In this document: positions 44,322 through 53,454 of the stretch, piece by piece
How positions within the stretch are numbered: position 1 is the stretch's first letter
Layout of the letters: every line of letters begins with the position of its first letter
Source: CAZHHH01 sp052400685
GTDB taxonomy: Bacteria > Bacteroidota > Bacteroidia > Bacteroidales > Marinilabiliaceae
Direction: 5' to 3' (one strand)
NCBI GenBank assembly: GCA_052400685.1
Contig: JBQTGJ010000015.1
DNA: 64,000 nt
The notes under the pieces: generated by a model
Databases searched by the model: none
The model's input: only the letters and a program-made list of their open reading frames with translations
What the model was told of the DNA's origin: nothing
Translations under genes and position numbers: made by a program

Positions 44322-46751
44322 ATGAAAGTACTTAAGTTTGGCGGAACATCCGTAGGTTCGGCCGAAAGCATTGCAAAAGTAAAGAATATTGTTTCAGCTA
44401 TTGAAGGCCCGGTGGTAATGGTCGTAAGTGCCGTAGGTGGTGTGACAGATCGGTTGATTCGTGCTGCCCGATTGGCTGGAGAAGGAAATAACACCTGTTT
44501 TGATGAGTTGGATTTGATTATTGAAACACATCTGGAAATCATCAGCAAGCTGTTTGAATCATCTAAACGTCCTGAAATAGAACGATTGGTAGAACCTGAT
44601 TTTGAAGAGTTAAGAATTGTTCTTAGAGGGGTTTTTCTTATTAAAGAATTAAGTCACAGGAGTTTCGAAAGTCTTACTGGTGTGGGTGAACGTTTGTCGT
44701 CAAGAATTATAGCAGCTTATATAAATGCCGATTGGTACGACAGCCGTTTATATATTAAGACGCAATTTGAATATGGTCGCAATCAGGTGCAGACAAAAGA
44801 GACAAATGAACTGCTCATGGCGGTAGGCCAAACTCTTGGACAAAGGTCTTTGTTTCCCGGATTTATCAGTAGTAACGACAAAAATGAAAATACAACGCTG
44901 GGACGCGGTGGATCTGATTATACGGCTGCACTGCTGGCGGCCTCTTTTGCGGCCGATGAACTTCAGATATGGACCGATGTAGATGGTTTTATGACAGCCG
45001 ATCCTCGTGTCATCAGCCGGGCCTATTGCATTGACAGGTTAAGTTATGCTGAAGCCATGGAGTTATCGCATTTTGGTGCTAAGGTTATCTATCCGCCTAC
45101 AATTTTGCCGGCCTATCAGCATCAGATTCCGATTCGCATAAAAAATACATTTCATCCGGAAGCGTCTGGCACTTTAATTGACAACAATACAGAGGTTGTT
45201 GATAATAGACTGATTAAGGGAATCTCATCTATAAAAGAGGTGTCATTGCTTACGGTTCAGGGAGTTGGAATGGTAGGCGTGACGGGCATTGCCATGCGCT
45301 TGTTTTCATCTTTGGCCGCCAGAGAGGTGAATGTTATATTAATTTCGCAGGCCTCATCCGAAAATAGCATTAGTTTGGTTATTGAAACAGCACAGGCCGG
45401 GATTGCGCGCATGGCTGTGGAGAATGAATTTGAGCGCGAAATAACGCACCGGCAGATCAACAATATTATGATTGAGGATGAGATGGCGGTGGTTGCTATT
45501 GTTGGCGAAGGCATGAAAAAGACCACTGGTATCTCAGGCCAGTTATTCAACAGTGTTGGTAAAAATGGGGTTAATGTGTATGCCATTGCCCAGGGCGGTT
45601 CGGAACTGAATATTTCTTTCGTTATTAAGGAAAAGAATATTCGTAAGGCGATGAATGTGATTCATGAAGCTTTTTTCCTTTCCGAATATTCGCGACTCAA
45701 TCTTTTTCTGGCAGGAAAGGGCACAGTGGGAAGTAAATTTTTGAAGAAATTGAGTGAGCAGAGTGAAAAACTGAAGCGTGAGAATAAACTGGTCATTCGT
45801 TTGGTTGGCTTAGCCGGGAGTCGTCGTATGCTACTTAACCGCGATGGCCTCGATCCGGCCAATGTGATTGAACAGCTGGAGAATGAAGGATTTGCAGGAA
45901 CAATCGGTGATTTTAAAGATCGCATGATTGAGCTCAATGTGGCTAATAGTGTGTTTGTTGATTGCACTGCGAGTGAAGATGTCGCTGCCTTGTATCAAAA
46001 TTTGCTTGAACATAATGTGTCGGTGGTAACGGCCAATAAGATCGCCAGCTCGTCAAGTTACAGTGCTTATAGTAAGTTGAAATCAACGGCCCGTGAAAAG
46101 GGCGTTAAGTTTTTCTTTGAAACAAATGTTGGTGCTGGACTTCCTATAATTGCGCCGATCAATGATTTGGTGCGTAGTGGCGATAAAATTATTCGTTTAG
46201 AGGCTGTTGTATCTGGCACGCTCAATTATATAGCCAATGAACTGGCCAATCACCGGCCGTTGTCCGAAATTGTTACGGAAGCTAAAGAAAAGGGTTTTAG
46301 TGAGCCCGACCCGCGCGTTGACTTAAGTGGTTCCGATGTGGTGCGTAAATTATTAATTCTGGCTCGTGAATCGGGTTATGTTTTGGAGAAGGCAGATGTT
46401 GAGGTCGAGACTTTTGTTCCAAAGAGCTATTTGAATCAGGAGCCTTTAGAGGTTTTTATGGAAAAAGTAGCCTCCCTTGATTCCGAATTTGAATCACGAT
46501 ACAAACAGCTTGAAAAAGACGGGAAACGATTGCGTTATGCGGCTCAGTTGAAGGATGGGAAAGCTCGTGTGGGACTGGTTGAGGTGGATAAATCTCATCC
46601 TTTTTATGACCTGGAGGGAAGTAATAATATTGTGTTGATTTGGTCGGAGAACTACTTTGAGCACCCGATGCAGATTAAAGGATATGGTGCCGGTGCTGAT
46701 GTTACCGCTGCCGGTGTATTTGCCGATGTTATTAAAGTGGCAAACGTTTAA
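44322..46751 (+). CDS. thrA: Bifunctional aspartokinase I / homoserine dehydrogenase I
   Basis: The 809-residue protein catalyses the first and third steps of the threonine/methionine branch. The aspartokinase domain starts MKVLKFGGTSVGSAESI and has TTLGRGGSDYTAALLA near residue 193. Two ACT-type regulatory segments occupy about 310-450 (MVGVTGIAMRLFSSLA, MKKTTGISGQLFNSVG). The homoserine dehydrogenase domain follows from about 460, with LFLAGKGTVGSKFL, VTANKIASSSSY near 568, NVGAGLPIIAPINDL near 600 and FSEPDPRVDLSGSDVVRKLLILAR near 660. The ACT pair indicates threonine feedback. No thrB or thrC follows, unlike in many relatives. Confidence 0.95.
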   Translation: MKVLKFGGTSVGSAESIAKVKNIVSAIEGPVVMVVSAVGGVTDRLIRAARLAGEGNNTCFDELDLIIETHLEIISKLFESSKRPEIERLVEPDFEELRIVLRGVFLIKELSHRSFESLTGVGERLSSRIIAAYINADWYDSRLYIKTQFEYGRNQVQTKETNELLMAVGQTLGQRSLFPGFISSNDKNENTTLGRGGSDYTAALLAASFAADELQIWTDVDGFMTADPRVISRAYCIDRLSYAEAMELSHFGAKVIYPPTILPAYQHQIPIRIKNTFHPEASGTLIDNNTEVVDNRLIKGISSIKEVSLLTVQGVGMVGVTGIAMRLFSSLAAREVNVILISQASSENSISLVIETAQAGIARMAVENEFEREITHRQINNIMIEDEMAVVAIVGEGMKKTTGISGQLFNSVGKNGVNVYAIAQGGSELNISFVIKEKNIRKAMNVIHEAFFLSEYSRLNLFLAGKGTVGSKFLKKLSEQSEKLKRENKLVIRLVGLAGSRRMLLNRDGLDPANVIEQLENEGFAGTIGDFKDRMIELNVANSVFVDCTASEDVAALYQNLLEHNVSVVTANKIASSSSYSAYSKLKSTAREKGVKFFFETNVGAGLPIIAPINDLVRSGDKIIRLEAVVSGTLNYIANELANHRPLSEIVTEAKEKGFSEPDPRVDLSGSDVVRKLLILARESGYVLEKADVEVETFVPKSYLNQEPLEVFMEKVASLDSEFESRYKQLEKDGKRLRYAAQLKDGKARVGLVEVDKSHPFYDLEGSNNIVLIWSENYFEHPMQIKGYGAGADVTAAGVFADVIKVANV

Positions 46752-46775
46752 TACTTGTTTTTTCAATTATTAGTG

Positions 46776-46812
46776 CCGATGATTCTTCGAATGCGTGGAG
46801 TCATCGGTCTTT
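46776..46812 (+). terminator. Weak hairpin terminator after thrA
   Basis: CCGATGA (46776-46782) pairs with TCATCGG (46801-46807) across an 18-base loop, followed by TCTTTAG only. The weak T-run makes efficiency uncertain. Confidence 0.45.
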
Positions 46813-46943
46813 AGTTTAATACCTTACATTCGTAATCTGGAAGTTGATGGTTTAATTGATAAGTAATTGTGTTTCTGGTTTCTAATCCTGTTATAACACT
46901 GACTATTAATTCAAATGTTATTACCGAATTTTAAAGGCACCTG

Positions 46944-47696
46944 TTAGTTTTCGCTGTATGGCAATAATTGACCCGACGCCTTCATAATAGTGCTTTCTAT
47001 TGTTTCGAAAGAAATATTAGGCTGTCCGGTATAGTAGATGTTTCCGGTTGAATAAATTTTAGCGTTAAGCTGTTCTTCCGCATTAAGGTATATATTACCA
47101 TAAGATTTATGGTTGACGTTTGTTATTTGCGTTTTTAGATTAAGCGCATCTATATCGGTTCCGCCTTCCATGGTGTATGAGGCTTTGCTTAAAATACCCG
47201 ACAGTTTGTGGTAGCTTTTGTTTATGCCACCATAGACGTTTAGAGTCAGACTGTTTCCTTTGAGGGTCAAATCGCTGGTGGTAAAAATGCCTTTTCCATT
47301 AACTACTATCTGAAATTGATTAACAATCAGTGTGTCCCGACAGAGAAGGTGGCCCGGTGAATTGTAAATGATGGTTTTGAAGTCGGGCGCATAAAGGCGT
47401 ATTTCAGCCATTTTTTCTTCCTGAAGCCAATTGGTTTGTTTATGTTCAATGGTTAGTTTCTCTTCTGATTGAGTTAGTTCGTAGCCATCAACGATAAAGT
47501 CCATGCCTTCGATTTGGATCGCTGTGGTGTCGCTATTGATTAATACGATCTGGCAAGGTGCCCATATTTCAATATTTGTAGCGCCATTCCAACTTAAGCT
47601 GATGGTTTTATTATCTCCGGTTCGCTTCATATCCGTTATATAGGTGCATGAGCTTAAGAGGGTTGTAAAATATAATAAAGCGGTAATTTTTTTCAT
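46944..47696 (-). CDS. GIN/DUF2807-domain putative lipoprotein
   Basis: The 250-residue protein has a short signal with lipobox LLSSC. The mature part is a right-handed parallel beta-helix-like GIN domain (DUF2807, once called auto-transporter adhesin head), with the usual run of short strands such as VVNGKGIFTTSDLTLKGNSL and LNVYGGINKSYHKL. The family is widespread in Bacteroidota and lies on the cell envelope; its role is not established. The gene has one of the three well-conserved CCATATGG leaders directly before its start codon, an unexpected link with pepT and the AmpG-like permease. Confidence 0.75.
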   Translation of the reverse strand: MKKITALLYFTTLLSSCTYITDMKRTGDNKTISLSWNGATNIEIWAPCQIVLINSDTTAIQIEGMDFIVDGYELTQSEEKLTIEHKQTNWLQEEKMAEIRLYAPDFKTIIYNSPGHLLCRDTLIVNQFQIVVNGKGIFTTSDLTLKGNSLTLNVYGGINKSYHKLSGILSKASYTMEGGTDIDALNLKTQITNVNHKSYGNIYLNAEEQLNAKIYSTGNIYYTGQPNISFETIESTIMKASGQLLPYSEN

Positions 47697-47783
47697 ATGT
47701 TTATAATTTGTCTCTCAGTTGCCATATGGAACTCGCCAGGATAATCATACTTCTGTGTGTGAATCAATTCCCATGGTTCGTTT
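47697..47783 (-). promoter_or_regulatory. CCATATGG 5'-leader repeat before the GIN-domain gene
   Basis: Read on the minus strand: TTCACACACAGAAGTATGATTATCC, then GGCGAGTTCCATATGGCAACT, AGACAAATTATAAACAT and ATG. The palindrome (47717-47733) ends 20 bases before the start codon, exactly as at pepT and 63840. Confidence 0.6.
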
Positions 47784-47861
47784 CATCCGTCAATAATTTT
47801 TTGATGGTAGGATGGCATTTTTTTATATATATTTTGAAACCAGAGTCATTTTATTATTGGG

Positions 47862-48995
47862 CTATTGTTTGTATCGCCAGCGGTATCCCAATCCGAATTC
47901 AATAAATTCGGCGGTAAAAAAGTTGGCCTTTATGCCGAAATGACCAATCAGGTTACCGGCTATTTTCTGTCTGATGCCTAATCGTGCATAAACGGGTTGG
48001 CGCGGTGTGGTTTTAGAATAGAGATAAGTTCCTATTGCCATATATAGACTGGTGGAACCTAAATGTGATTCCATGGTGGCAAAGGCGCCGGTAAACAGGT
48101 AGTCGGAAGTACTGTAGGCGGTGGACTTAATTTCGAGGTCTTCAAAATTCTTTGAGGCCAATGGTGCCCCTCCAAATCTTATAAAATCAAGTCCCATCCC
48201 ATAGGCTTTATTTTGTTTTTTATACCAAAGATGGGTGAGGGTTACGCTTCCCGACCAGTAAATTGTGGGGTTATAGGCAGCGGCCTGATTACGACCGGCA
48301 CTAACAGTTGCTAATAACTCACGCGCTTTGGATCGTGGAGGAGAAGCAGCCTGATATTTGGGTGTTTCAAAATTATTTAGCTCGTAAACTGCACCAAATG
48401 TAAGTGCAGCTGTGTTAATTCCATTATTTGGTTTGCGCGAAGAACCATTACTCATGTGGTTGAGTGCGAATGATCCGGATAACGAAATGTGTTTACTTAC
48501 GGGGTATCGTAAAAGTAATCCGAAACCTATGTAGGCGTTGAAATGCGAGCCAAAAACAGTATTGTAGGTATTCTTTTGATAGTCGAATGGATTGTTGGCA
48601 TAGCCAAGTCCCAGTGCCACTTTGTATTTAGCGCTTAAGGCCCCCCAGTCAAATAATCTGAAATTGATATAGGGGTAAATGGCAAATCCCTGGCCGTAAA
48701 TATCGGAACGGCCAAAAGTGCTGAACCACATTCCTATTCCTGTTTCAGGTCTGTTGATATAACTTTCCCATAAGCCTTGTTTATAGCGTTGACGTATCAA
48801 ATTAATTTCACCACCACGCACATAGTCGTTAATAAGATAGGCCATGCTGGTGTGATGCGGAACTACTATCCCAAAATGATATTTTCCTTCGATGGCATAA
48901 CGCGTACTATCGCTATCTTTTTGCGAAGCAAACAGTATGGTGTTCAGGCTATATATAAATATTATGAAAACATATTTGAGTTTTGGGCACTTCAA
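47862..48995 (-). CDS. PagL-like lipid A deacylase / acyloxyacyl hydrolase family outer-membrane protein
   Basis: The 377-residue protein has a signal peptide (IIFIYSLNTILFA) and a beta-barrel pattern. The block FALNHMSNGSSRKPNNGINT near residue 170-190 holds the His-x-Ser-Asn core of PagL, which removes the 3-O acyl chain of lipid A; a later Glu is expected in ALTFGAVYELNNFE. Bacteroidota members are longer than the 170-residue PagL of Pseudomonas. It would alter lipid A in the outer membrane. It stands alone between the GIN-domain gene and arginine decarboxylase. Confidence 0.75.
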   Translation of the reverse strand: MKCPKLKYVFIIFIYSLNTILFASQKDSDSTRYAIEGKYHFGIVVPHHTSMAYLINDYVRGGEINLIRQRYKQGLWESYINRPETGIGMWFSTFGRSDIYGQGFAIYPYINFRLFDWGALSAKYKVALGLGYANNPFDYQKNTYNTVFGSHFNAYIGFGLLLRYPVSKHISLSGSFALNHMSNGSSRKPNNGINTAALTFGAVYELNNFETPKYQAASPPRSKARELLATVSAGRNQAAAYNPTIYWSGSVTLTHLWYKKQNKAYGMGLDFIRFGGAPLASKNFEDLEIKSTAYSTSDYLFTGAFATMESHLGSTSLYMAIGTYLYSKTTPRQPVYARLGIRQKIAGNLIGHFGIKANFFTAEFIEFGLGYRWRYKQ

Positions 48996-49070
48996 AATAT
49001 ATGATGGATTTAGGTATTAATAAAACAACTCCTTATTTGAATTAACAAACGCGGAGTTGTCCTGTTTATT

Positions 49071-50966
49071 TTATTCCAGATAAGTATATCCATACAGTCC
49101 GGAGCGATAGTTGGATAAGAATTCTTTGCCTTCCTCAGCCGATATCTTTCCATTTTTAACGGAGGTGGTCACCCATGTCTCAACCGTACGTACCAGTTTT
49201 TTAGGACTGTATTGAACATATTCCAAAACTTCGGCAACGGTTTCTCCGTCAATTATTTGTTCAATTTCATGACCGTCCTCACTTACCGAAACGTGTACAG
49301 CGTTGGTATCGCCAAACAGATTGTGAAGATCGCCCAGTATTTCCTGATATGCACCAACCAGAAAAACGCCAATATAATAACTGTCCTTACCTTTTAACTG
49401 ATGCACGGGCAGGTAATGTGAGAAATTTTTGGTGGCGATAAAATTGTCAATTTTGCCATCCGAATCGCAGGTGATGTCCTGTAAAGTGGCGTTACGTGTG
49501 GGTTTTTCATCCAATCGATGAATTGGCATGATCGGAAATATTTGATCTATGGCCCATGAATCGGGTAGCGACTGGAATAATGAAAAATTACAGAAGTATT
49601 TATCGGCCAGTATTTTCGACATATTTCTGAATTCGTCAGGTGCATGTTTACTGGAAATGGCAATCTGGTTTATTTCATTGGCAATGGCCCAAAATAAACG
49701 TTCTACTTTTGCGCGCGTCACTAAATCCAAAAAGCCAAGACTGAATCGATCCAGCGATTCTTCCCGAATCTGAAGGGCATCGTGCCAGGTTTCCAGCATC
49801 CGAGGCTGGTTTAGCTTATCCCACAATTCGTAAAGCTCTTTCACCAATTCGTGGTCGTCTTCTCTTAATTCATCCACATCATCGTCCCACATGGGCGGAT
49901 TGGTTGCTTCAAGTACTTCAAATATCAATACTGAGTGGTGTGCTGTTAGCGAACGTCCCGATTCGGTAATGACGTTGGGATGTGGAATTCCTTCTTTGTC
50001 GGCCGCATCCACAAAATGCGAAACTGAATCGTTTACATATTCCTGTACGGTGTAATTGACACTACTTTCGCTGATGGATGAGCGGGTCCCGTCGTAGTCG
50101 ACACCGAGACCGCCGCCGATGTCAACAAAGTCGATATTAAAGCCATGCTTGTGCAGCTGTACATAAAATTGAGCTGCTTCTCGGAGGGCTGTTTTTATGC
50201 GACGTATTTTAGTCACCTGACTGCCTATATGGAAGTGGATTAGTCGCAGACAGCTCTCCATTTTGTTTTTGCGCAAGAAATCAAGTGCTTCCAATAATTC
50301 GCTGGACGTTAGTCCAAATTTGCTGCTGTCGCCACCTGATTCTTCCCATTTACCGCTCCCGCTGCTTGCCAGTTTGATGCGAATGCCAATGTTTGGCTTT
50401 ATTTTAAGACGTTTAGCAACGGTCGAGATAAGTTTTAACTCATTTAGTTTTTCAACAACGATAAAAATACGTTTGCCCATTTTTTGAGCTAACAAAGCCA
50501 ACTCAATATAATCTTCGTCTTTATAACCGTTACATATAATTAGAGAATTTGTTTCGGTATTGATGGCTATAACAGCGTGCAGTTCAGGTTTCGAACCGGC
50601 TTCAAGGCCAATGTTAAATTTTTTGCCATGGCTCACAATTTCTTCTACCACCTGACGCATCTGATTAACTTTGATGGGATAGATGATGAAATTCTGAGCC
50701 TTGTAATTATATTCTTCGGCGGCTTTTTTAAAACAGTTTGAAATGGTTTCAATTCGGTTGTCGAGAATATCGGGAAACCTGATTAATACAGGATTTGAAA
50801 CGTCCCGGAGCGTTAACTCATCCATTAGTTCCTTTAAATCAACGCCGGCTTTGTCAGCTTTGGGAGTCACCATTACGTTCCCGTTTTCGTTAATGGAGAA
50901 ATAATCTACTCCCCAACCGTTGATGTTGTATAACTCAGCAGAGTCTTCAATACGCCATTTTCTCAC
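49071..50966 (-). CDS. speA: Biosynthetic arginine decarboxylase
   Basis: I choose the GTG at 50966 (VRKWRIEDSAELYNI), because family members begin with RKWRIEDS; the frame runs 24 codons further to an ATG but with no family match. The 631-residue PLP enzyme makes agmatine for polyamines. Visible are YPIKVNQMRQVVEE near 80 (PLP Lys), GLEAGSKPEL, HIGSQVTKI near 245, DIGGGLGVDYDG near 285, ESGRSLTAHHSV near 340 and SLPDSWAIDQIFPIMPIHR near 470. Length and motifs are typical. It has its own transcription unit. Confidence 0.92.
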   Translation of the reverse strand: MRKWRIEDSAELYNINGWGVDYFSINENGNVMVTPKADKAGVDLKELMDELTLRDVSNPVLIRFPDILDNRIETISNCFKKAAEEYNYKAQNFIIYPIKVNQMRQVVEEIVSHGKKFNIGLEAGSKPELHAVIAINTETNSLIICNGYKDEDYIELALLAQKMGKRIFIVVEKLNELKLISTVAKRLKIKPNIGIRIKLASSGSGKWEESGGDSSKFGLTSSELLEALDFLRKNKMESCLRLIHFHIGSQVTKIRRIKTALREAAQFYVQLHKHGFNIDFVDIGGGLGVDYDGTRSSISESSVNYTVQEYVNDSVSHFVDAADKEGIPHPNVITESGRSLTAHHSVLIFEVLEATNPPMWDDDVDELREDDHELVKELYELWDKLNQPRMLETWHDALQIREESLDRFSLGFLDLVTRAKVERLFWAIANEINQIAISSKHAPDEFRNMSKILADKYFCNFSLFQSLPDSWAIDQIFPIMPIHRLDEKPTRNATLQDITCDSDGKIDNFIATKNFSHYLPVHQLKGKDSYYIGVFLVGAYQEILGDLHNLFGDTNAVHVSVSEDGHEIEQIIDGETVAEVLEYVQYSPKKLVRTVETWVTTSVKNGKISAEEGKEFLSNYRSGLYGYTYLE

Positions 50967-51457
50967 TTTATGCCAATTGTTTAGATGTTTAATATTACAA
51001 TGCGAAATAACTACTTTTTTATGACAAATGAAATACAAGAAATGGATAGATTTTAACTTATTTCAGTTACTGAGATTTTTGATTTTTCTGGCGTTTTTTA
51101 ACAAATCAGGTATAATTCTAACTATCACTGGTGTAGGGGAGAAGTGAAACGAAAAATTTATGACACCAGTCAGTATTTCTTCAAATTGATAATTGTTTGT
51201 AAGCGCTCTGATAAAGCAGGTTAAATTAAGTCAGGCCTTTTGTCCTTACTATTTTATTTATGTAATATTTTAATGCGATGTCATGGGATAAGATTGCCTG
51301 TGTTTGCAGAAGGGAAATGCAGCTTTGACACAAAAGCGGACAATCATTTAAATTTCTTCTGTGAATTATCTGAGCAAAGAAGAAGTCGACAAATTGCCTG
51401 CTGTTTGATATAATTATTTAAATTTGGACTACTTCAAACTTTGTAAATTTATAATCT
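50967..51457. other. Intergenic between divergent speA and SGNH hydrolase genes
   Basis: No gene is visible in this 490-base gap. On the plus side a promoter for the SGNH gene is likely at 51394-51426. I saw no clear minus-strand promoter consensus for speA. Confidence 0.4.
51394..51426 (+). promoter_or_regulatory. Candidate promoter of the SGNH hydrolase gene
   Basis: TTG (51394-51396), 22-base spacer, TAAATTTG (51419-51426); the start codon is at 51458. Confidence 0.4.
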
Positions 51458-52162
51458 ATGATGACGAAAAGAATTGGTTTCCTGTTGGGGATGCTACTCC
51501 TTTTGGTAGTTGCCGGTTGCAACTCTAAATACGGTGGATTGGTTGATCCCGCTAATTACGACGCGCCTGTAAAGGTTGCTTGCGTTGGCAATAGTATTAC
51601 ATTTGGCTATGGTATTGAGAATCGAGACAGTTTGAGCTACCCGGCTCAATTGCAGCGCTTATTGGGGCATGATTGGCAAGTCGTGAATTTTGGCGTTAGT
51701 GGTCGGACTTTACTTTCCAAAGGTGATTTGCCTTATGTTAATGAACAGGCATATTCTGATGTCAAAGCTTTTCTACCCGATGTCGTTTTGATTAAATTGG
51801 GAACAAATGATACCAAGCCTTTTAATTGGAAGTACCAATCTGAATTTAAAATGGATTATAAAAATTTGATCAATTCATTTAGAGCATTACCCTCGAAGCC
51901 TATGGTGATATTAATAAAGCCTGTTCCTGCGTTTCCTGAACGATGGGGTATTACTGACAGTGTAATTGTTAATGGTGTGATACCAAAGGTAGAACAATTG
52001 GCTGTTGAGCTGGATTGTCCTATTATTGATCTGTATTCTCCATTTATAGGAAAAGGTCATTTATTTCCTGATGCCATTCACCCTAATGCTGAAGGAGCCG
52101 GTCTGATGGCTGCTATTATTGCGGCTCGTTTAACGGGACAGCCTGATTTGGTGCAGAACTGA
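51458..52162 (+). CDS. SGNH/GDSL hydrolase lipoprotein
   Basis: The 234-residue protein has a lipobox (LLLLVVAGC). Block I with the catalytic Ser is VACVGNSITFGYG near residue 40, block II Gly is NFGVSGRTL near 75, block III Asn is IKLGTNDTKPF near 110, and block V Asp-x-x-His is DAIHPNAEG near 208. This is the full SGNH set. Family members in Bacteroidota often deacetylate or de-esterify polysaccharides, and some are sialate O-acetylesterase-like. Substrate is unknown. A shared hairpin terminator separates it from the convergent porin gene. Confidence 0.85.
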   Translation: MMTKRIGFLLGMLLLLVVAGCNSKYGGLVDPANYDAPVKVACVGNSITFGYGIENRDSLSYPAQLQRLLGHDWQVVNFGVSGRTLLSKGDLPYVNEQAYSDVKAFLPDVVLIKLGTNDTKPFNWKYQSEFKMDYKNLINSFRALPSKPMVILIKPVPAFPERWGITDSVIVNGVIPKVEQLAVELDCPIIDLYSPFIGKGHLFPDAIHPNAEGAGLMAAIIAARLTGQPDLVQN

Positions 52163-52174
52163 CTTTAAAAGCAC

Positions 52175-52215
52175 AAAAAATCCTCAAAGAAGCATTGTTA
52201 TTTTGAGGATTTTTT
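52175..52215. terminator. Bidirectional terminator
   Basis: AAAAAATCCTCAAA, a loop of about 12 bases, then TTTTGAGGATTTTTT. The symmetric A-run and T-run serve both the SGNH gene (plus) and the porin gene (minus). Confidence 0.8.
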
Positions 52216-52233
52216 GCGGAGTAACTGCGGTGT

Positions 52234-53454
52234 TTATTCCAATTTACGACGCATAAACCAGGTTTCTGCAAATGACATACTTATGGTAAATTTAACGGCG
52301 CTTGTTTTTATGGGAATAGTGCTTGCATCCAGCTGATCTTCATATGCCACCGATACATCCAGCGAAGATCCTCTTTTTAGCGGAAAGCCGATGCCACCTG
52401 TCACATTATAGGTCAAAGGATTGTTGTTACTTATAACCAGATAATCATTGGCAATGCTAAAGCCAGCTCTATAGCTAAGCCCTTGCAGAAAATTAGTTGC
52501 CGTTCGTGGTCTGGGAATAAATTCGATACCTGTTGAAATTTTGTCCTGTTGAGTAAAGCCTATGTCAGATGAACCCGACTTATTTTCGGACCAATCGAGG
52601 TGATTTAAGTCAATACCATAACTGAATTTTTCGCCTACCATTCCCCATAAACCGACACCTATTTGTTCGGGCATGTATATATAGGTGTCTGCCAGATCAT
52701 CCTCCAGAATAAGACTTTCATCAGATTGTTTGACATCTATTTCATTACTCATTTTCAACTTTTTGCCGCTGCCATAAGTTAGACCAATGGATAGTGGCAT
52801 TTTTTCTGTCAGTTTGAATTGGTATTGAAGACCCAGGTCTGCATAAATAGCTCTTGTGTATGACTTTTGCGAAATGGTAAGTGCCGATTGTATTTCGTCC
52901 TGATAAATAGCTCCGAAAATAAAGGATGTATTGATTCCAAGACTTAATGAGGGAGATATTTGAAAGGCATTGCCTAAAAAAACTTTGGATAATCCGCCGC
53001 TGCCCTCAAACCAAACATCTTCTTTTTGTGTTGATCCTTCGATGTATTGCGGATCATAAATTTTATAGCCTGTCGTTGTATAGGGTACGAAGCCAAATGC
53101 CATACCCCATTTTTTCATGGGCTTAAACCCCATAGCCAATCTGTTAACGTTGCCTTCCGAAGATTTTTCGGTGCCTGTTGATCCGGTATAAGTGTACATT
53201 CGGGCTGCTACCCCTACGTCAAAATAGAAGGTGCCGGGCGTCAGATGGCTGTAGCTGGCAGGGTTCAATATATTTACATACGAAGACGAGTTCATACCGA
53301 TGCCGGTACCGCCAAGTGCCGAACTACGTCCATTTTCTCCTGTTTCATATTGACCGGCACCATACATCGAGTAGGGTGAAGAGGTGAGGTGTTGACCTTC
53401 GGCGTTGACCACAAATAGACCCAGTAAATAGAGACTTGTCACTAACTTATTCAT
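52234..53454 (-). CDS. Outer-membrane beta-barrel protein (FadL/PorV-like layout)
   Basis: The 406-residue protein has a signal peptide (LYLLGLFVVNAEGQ) followed by SPYSMYGAGQYETGENGRSS and ALGGTGIGMNSSSYVNILNPASY, a pattern found in FadL-like Bacteroidota outer-membrane proteins. Alternating strands continue to the end (VAYEDQLDASTIPIKTSAVK). It overlaps the start of its operon partner's 3' end by 8 bases. Function is unknown; the fixed pairing with DUF4270 genes suggests a joint envelope role. Confidence 0.7.
   Translation of the reverse strand: MNKLVTSLYLLGLFVVNAEGQHLTSSPYSMYGAGQYETGENGRSSALGGTGIGMNSSSYVNILNPASYSHLTPGTFYFDVGVAARMYTYTGSTGTEKSSEGNVNRLAMGFKPMKKWGMAFGFVPYTTTGYKIYDPQYIEGSTQKEDVWFEGSGGLSKVFLGNAFQISPSLSLGINTSFIFGAIYQDEIQSALTISQKSYTRAIYADLGLQYQFKLTEKMPLSIGLTYGSGKKLKMSNEIDVKQSDESLILEDDLADTYIYMPEQIGVGLWGMVGEKFSYGIDLNHLDWSENKSGSSDIGFTQQDKISTGIEFIPRPRTATNFLQGLSYRAGFSIANDYLVISNNNPLTYNVTGGIGFPLKRGSSLDVSVAYEDQLDASTIPIKTSAVKFTISMSFAETWFMRRKLE

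Noticed and set aside
50967..51038. Upstream ATG start for arginine decarboxylase
   Set aside because: The added 24 residues do not resemble the family N terminus; GTG at 50966 directly precedes RKWRIEDS.
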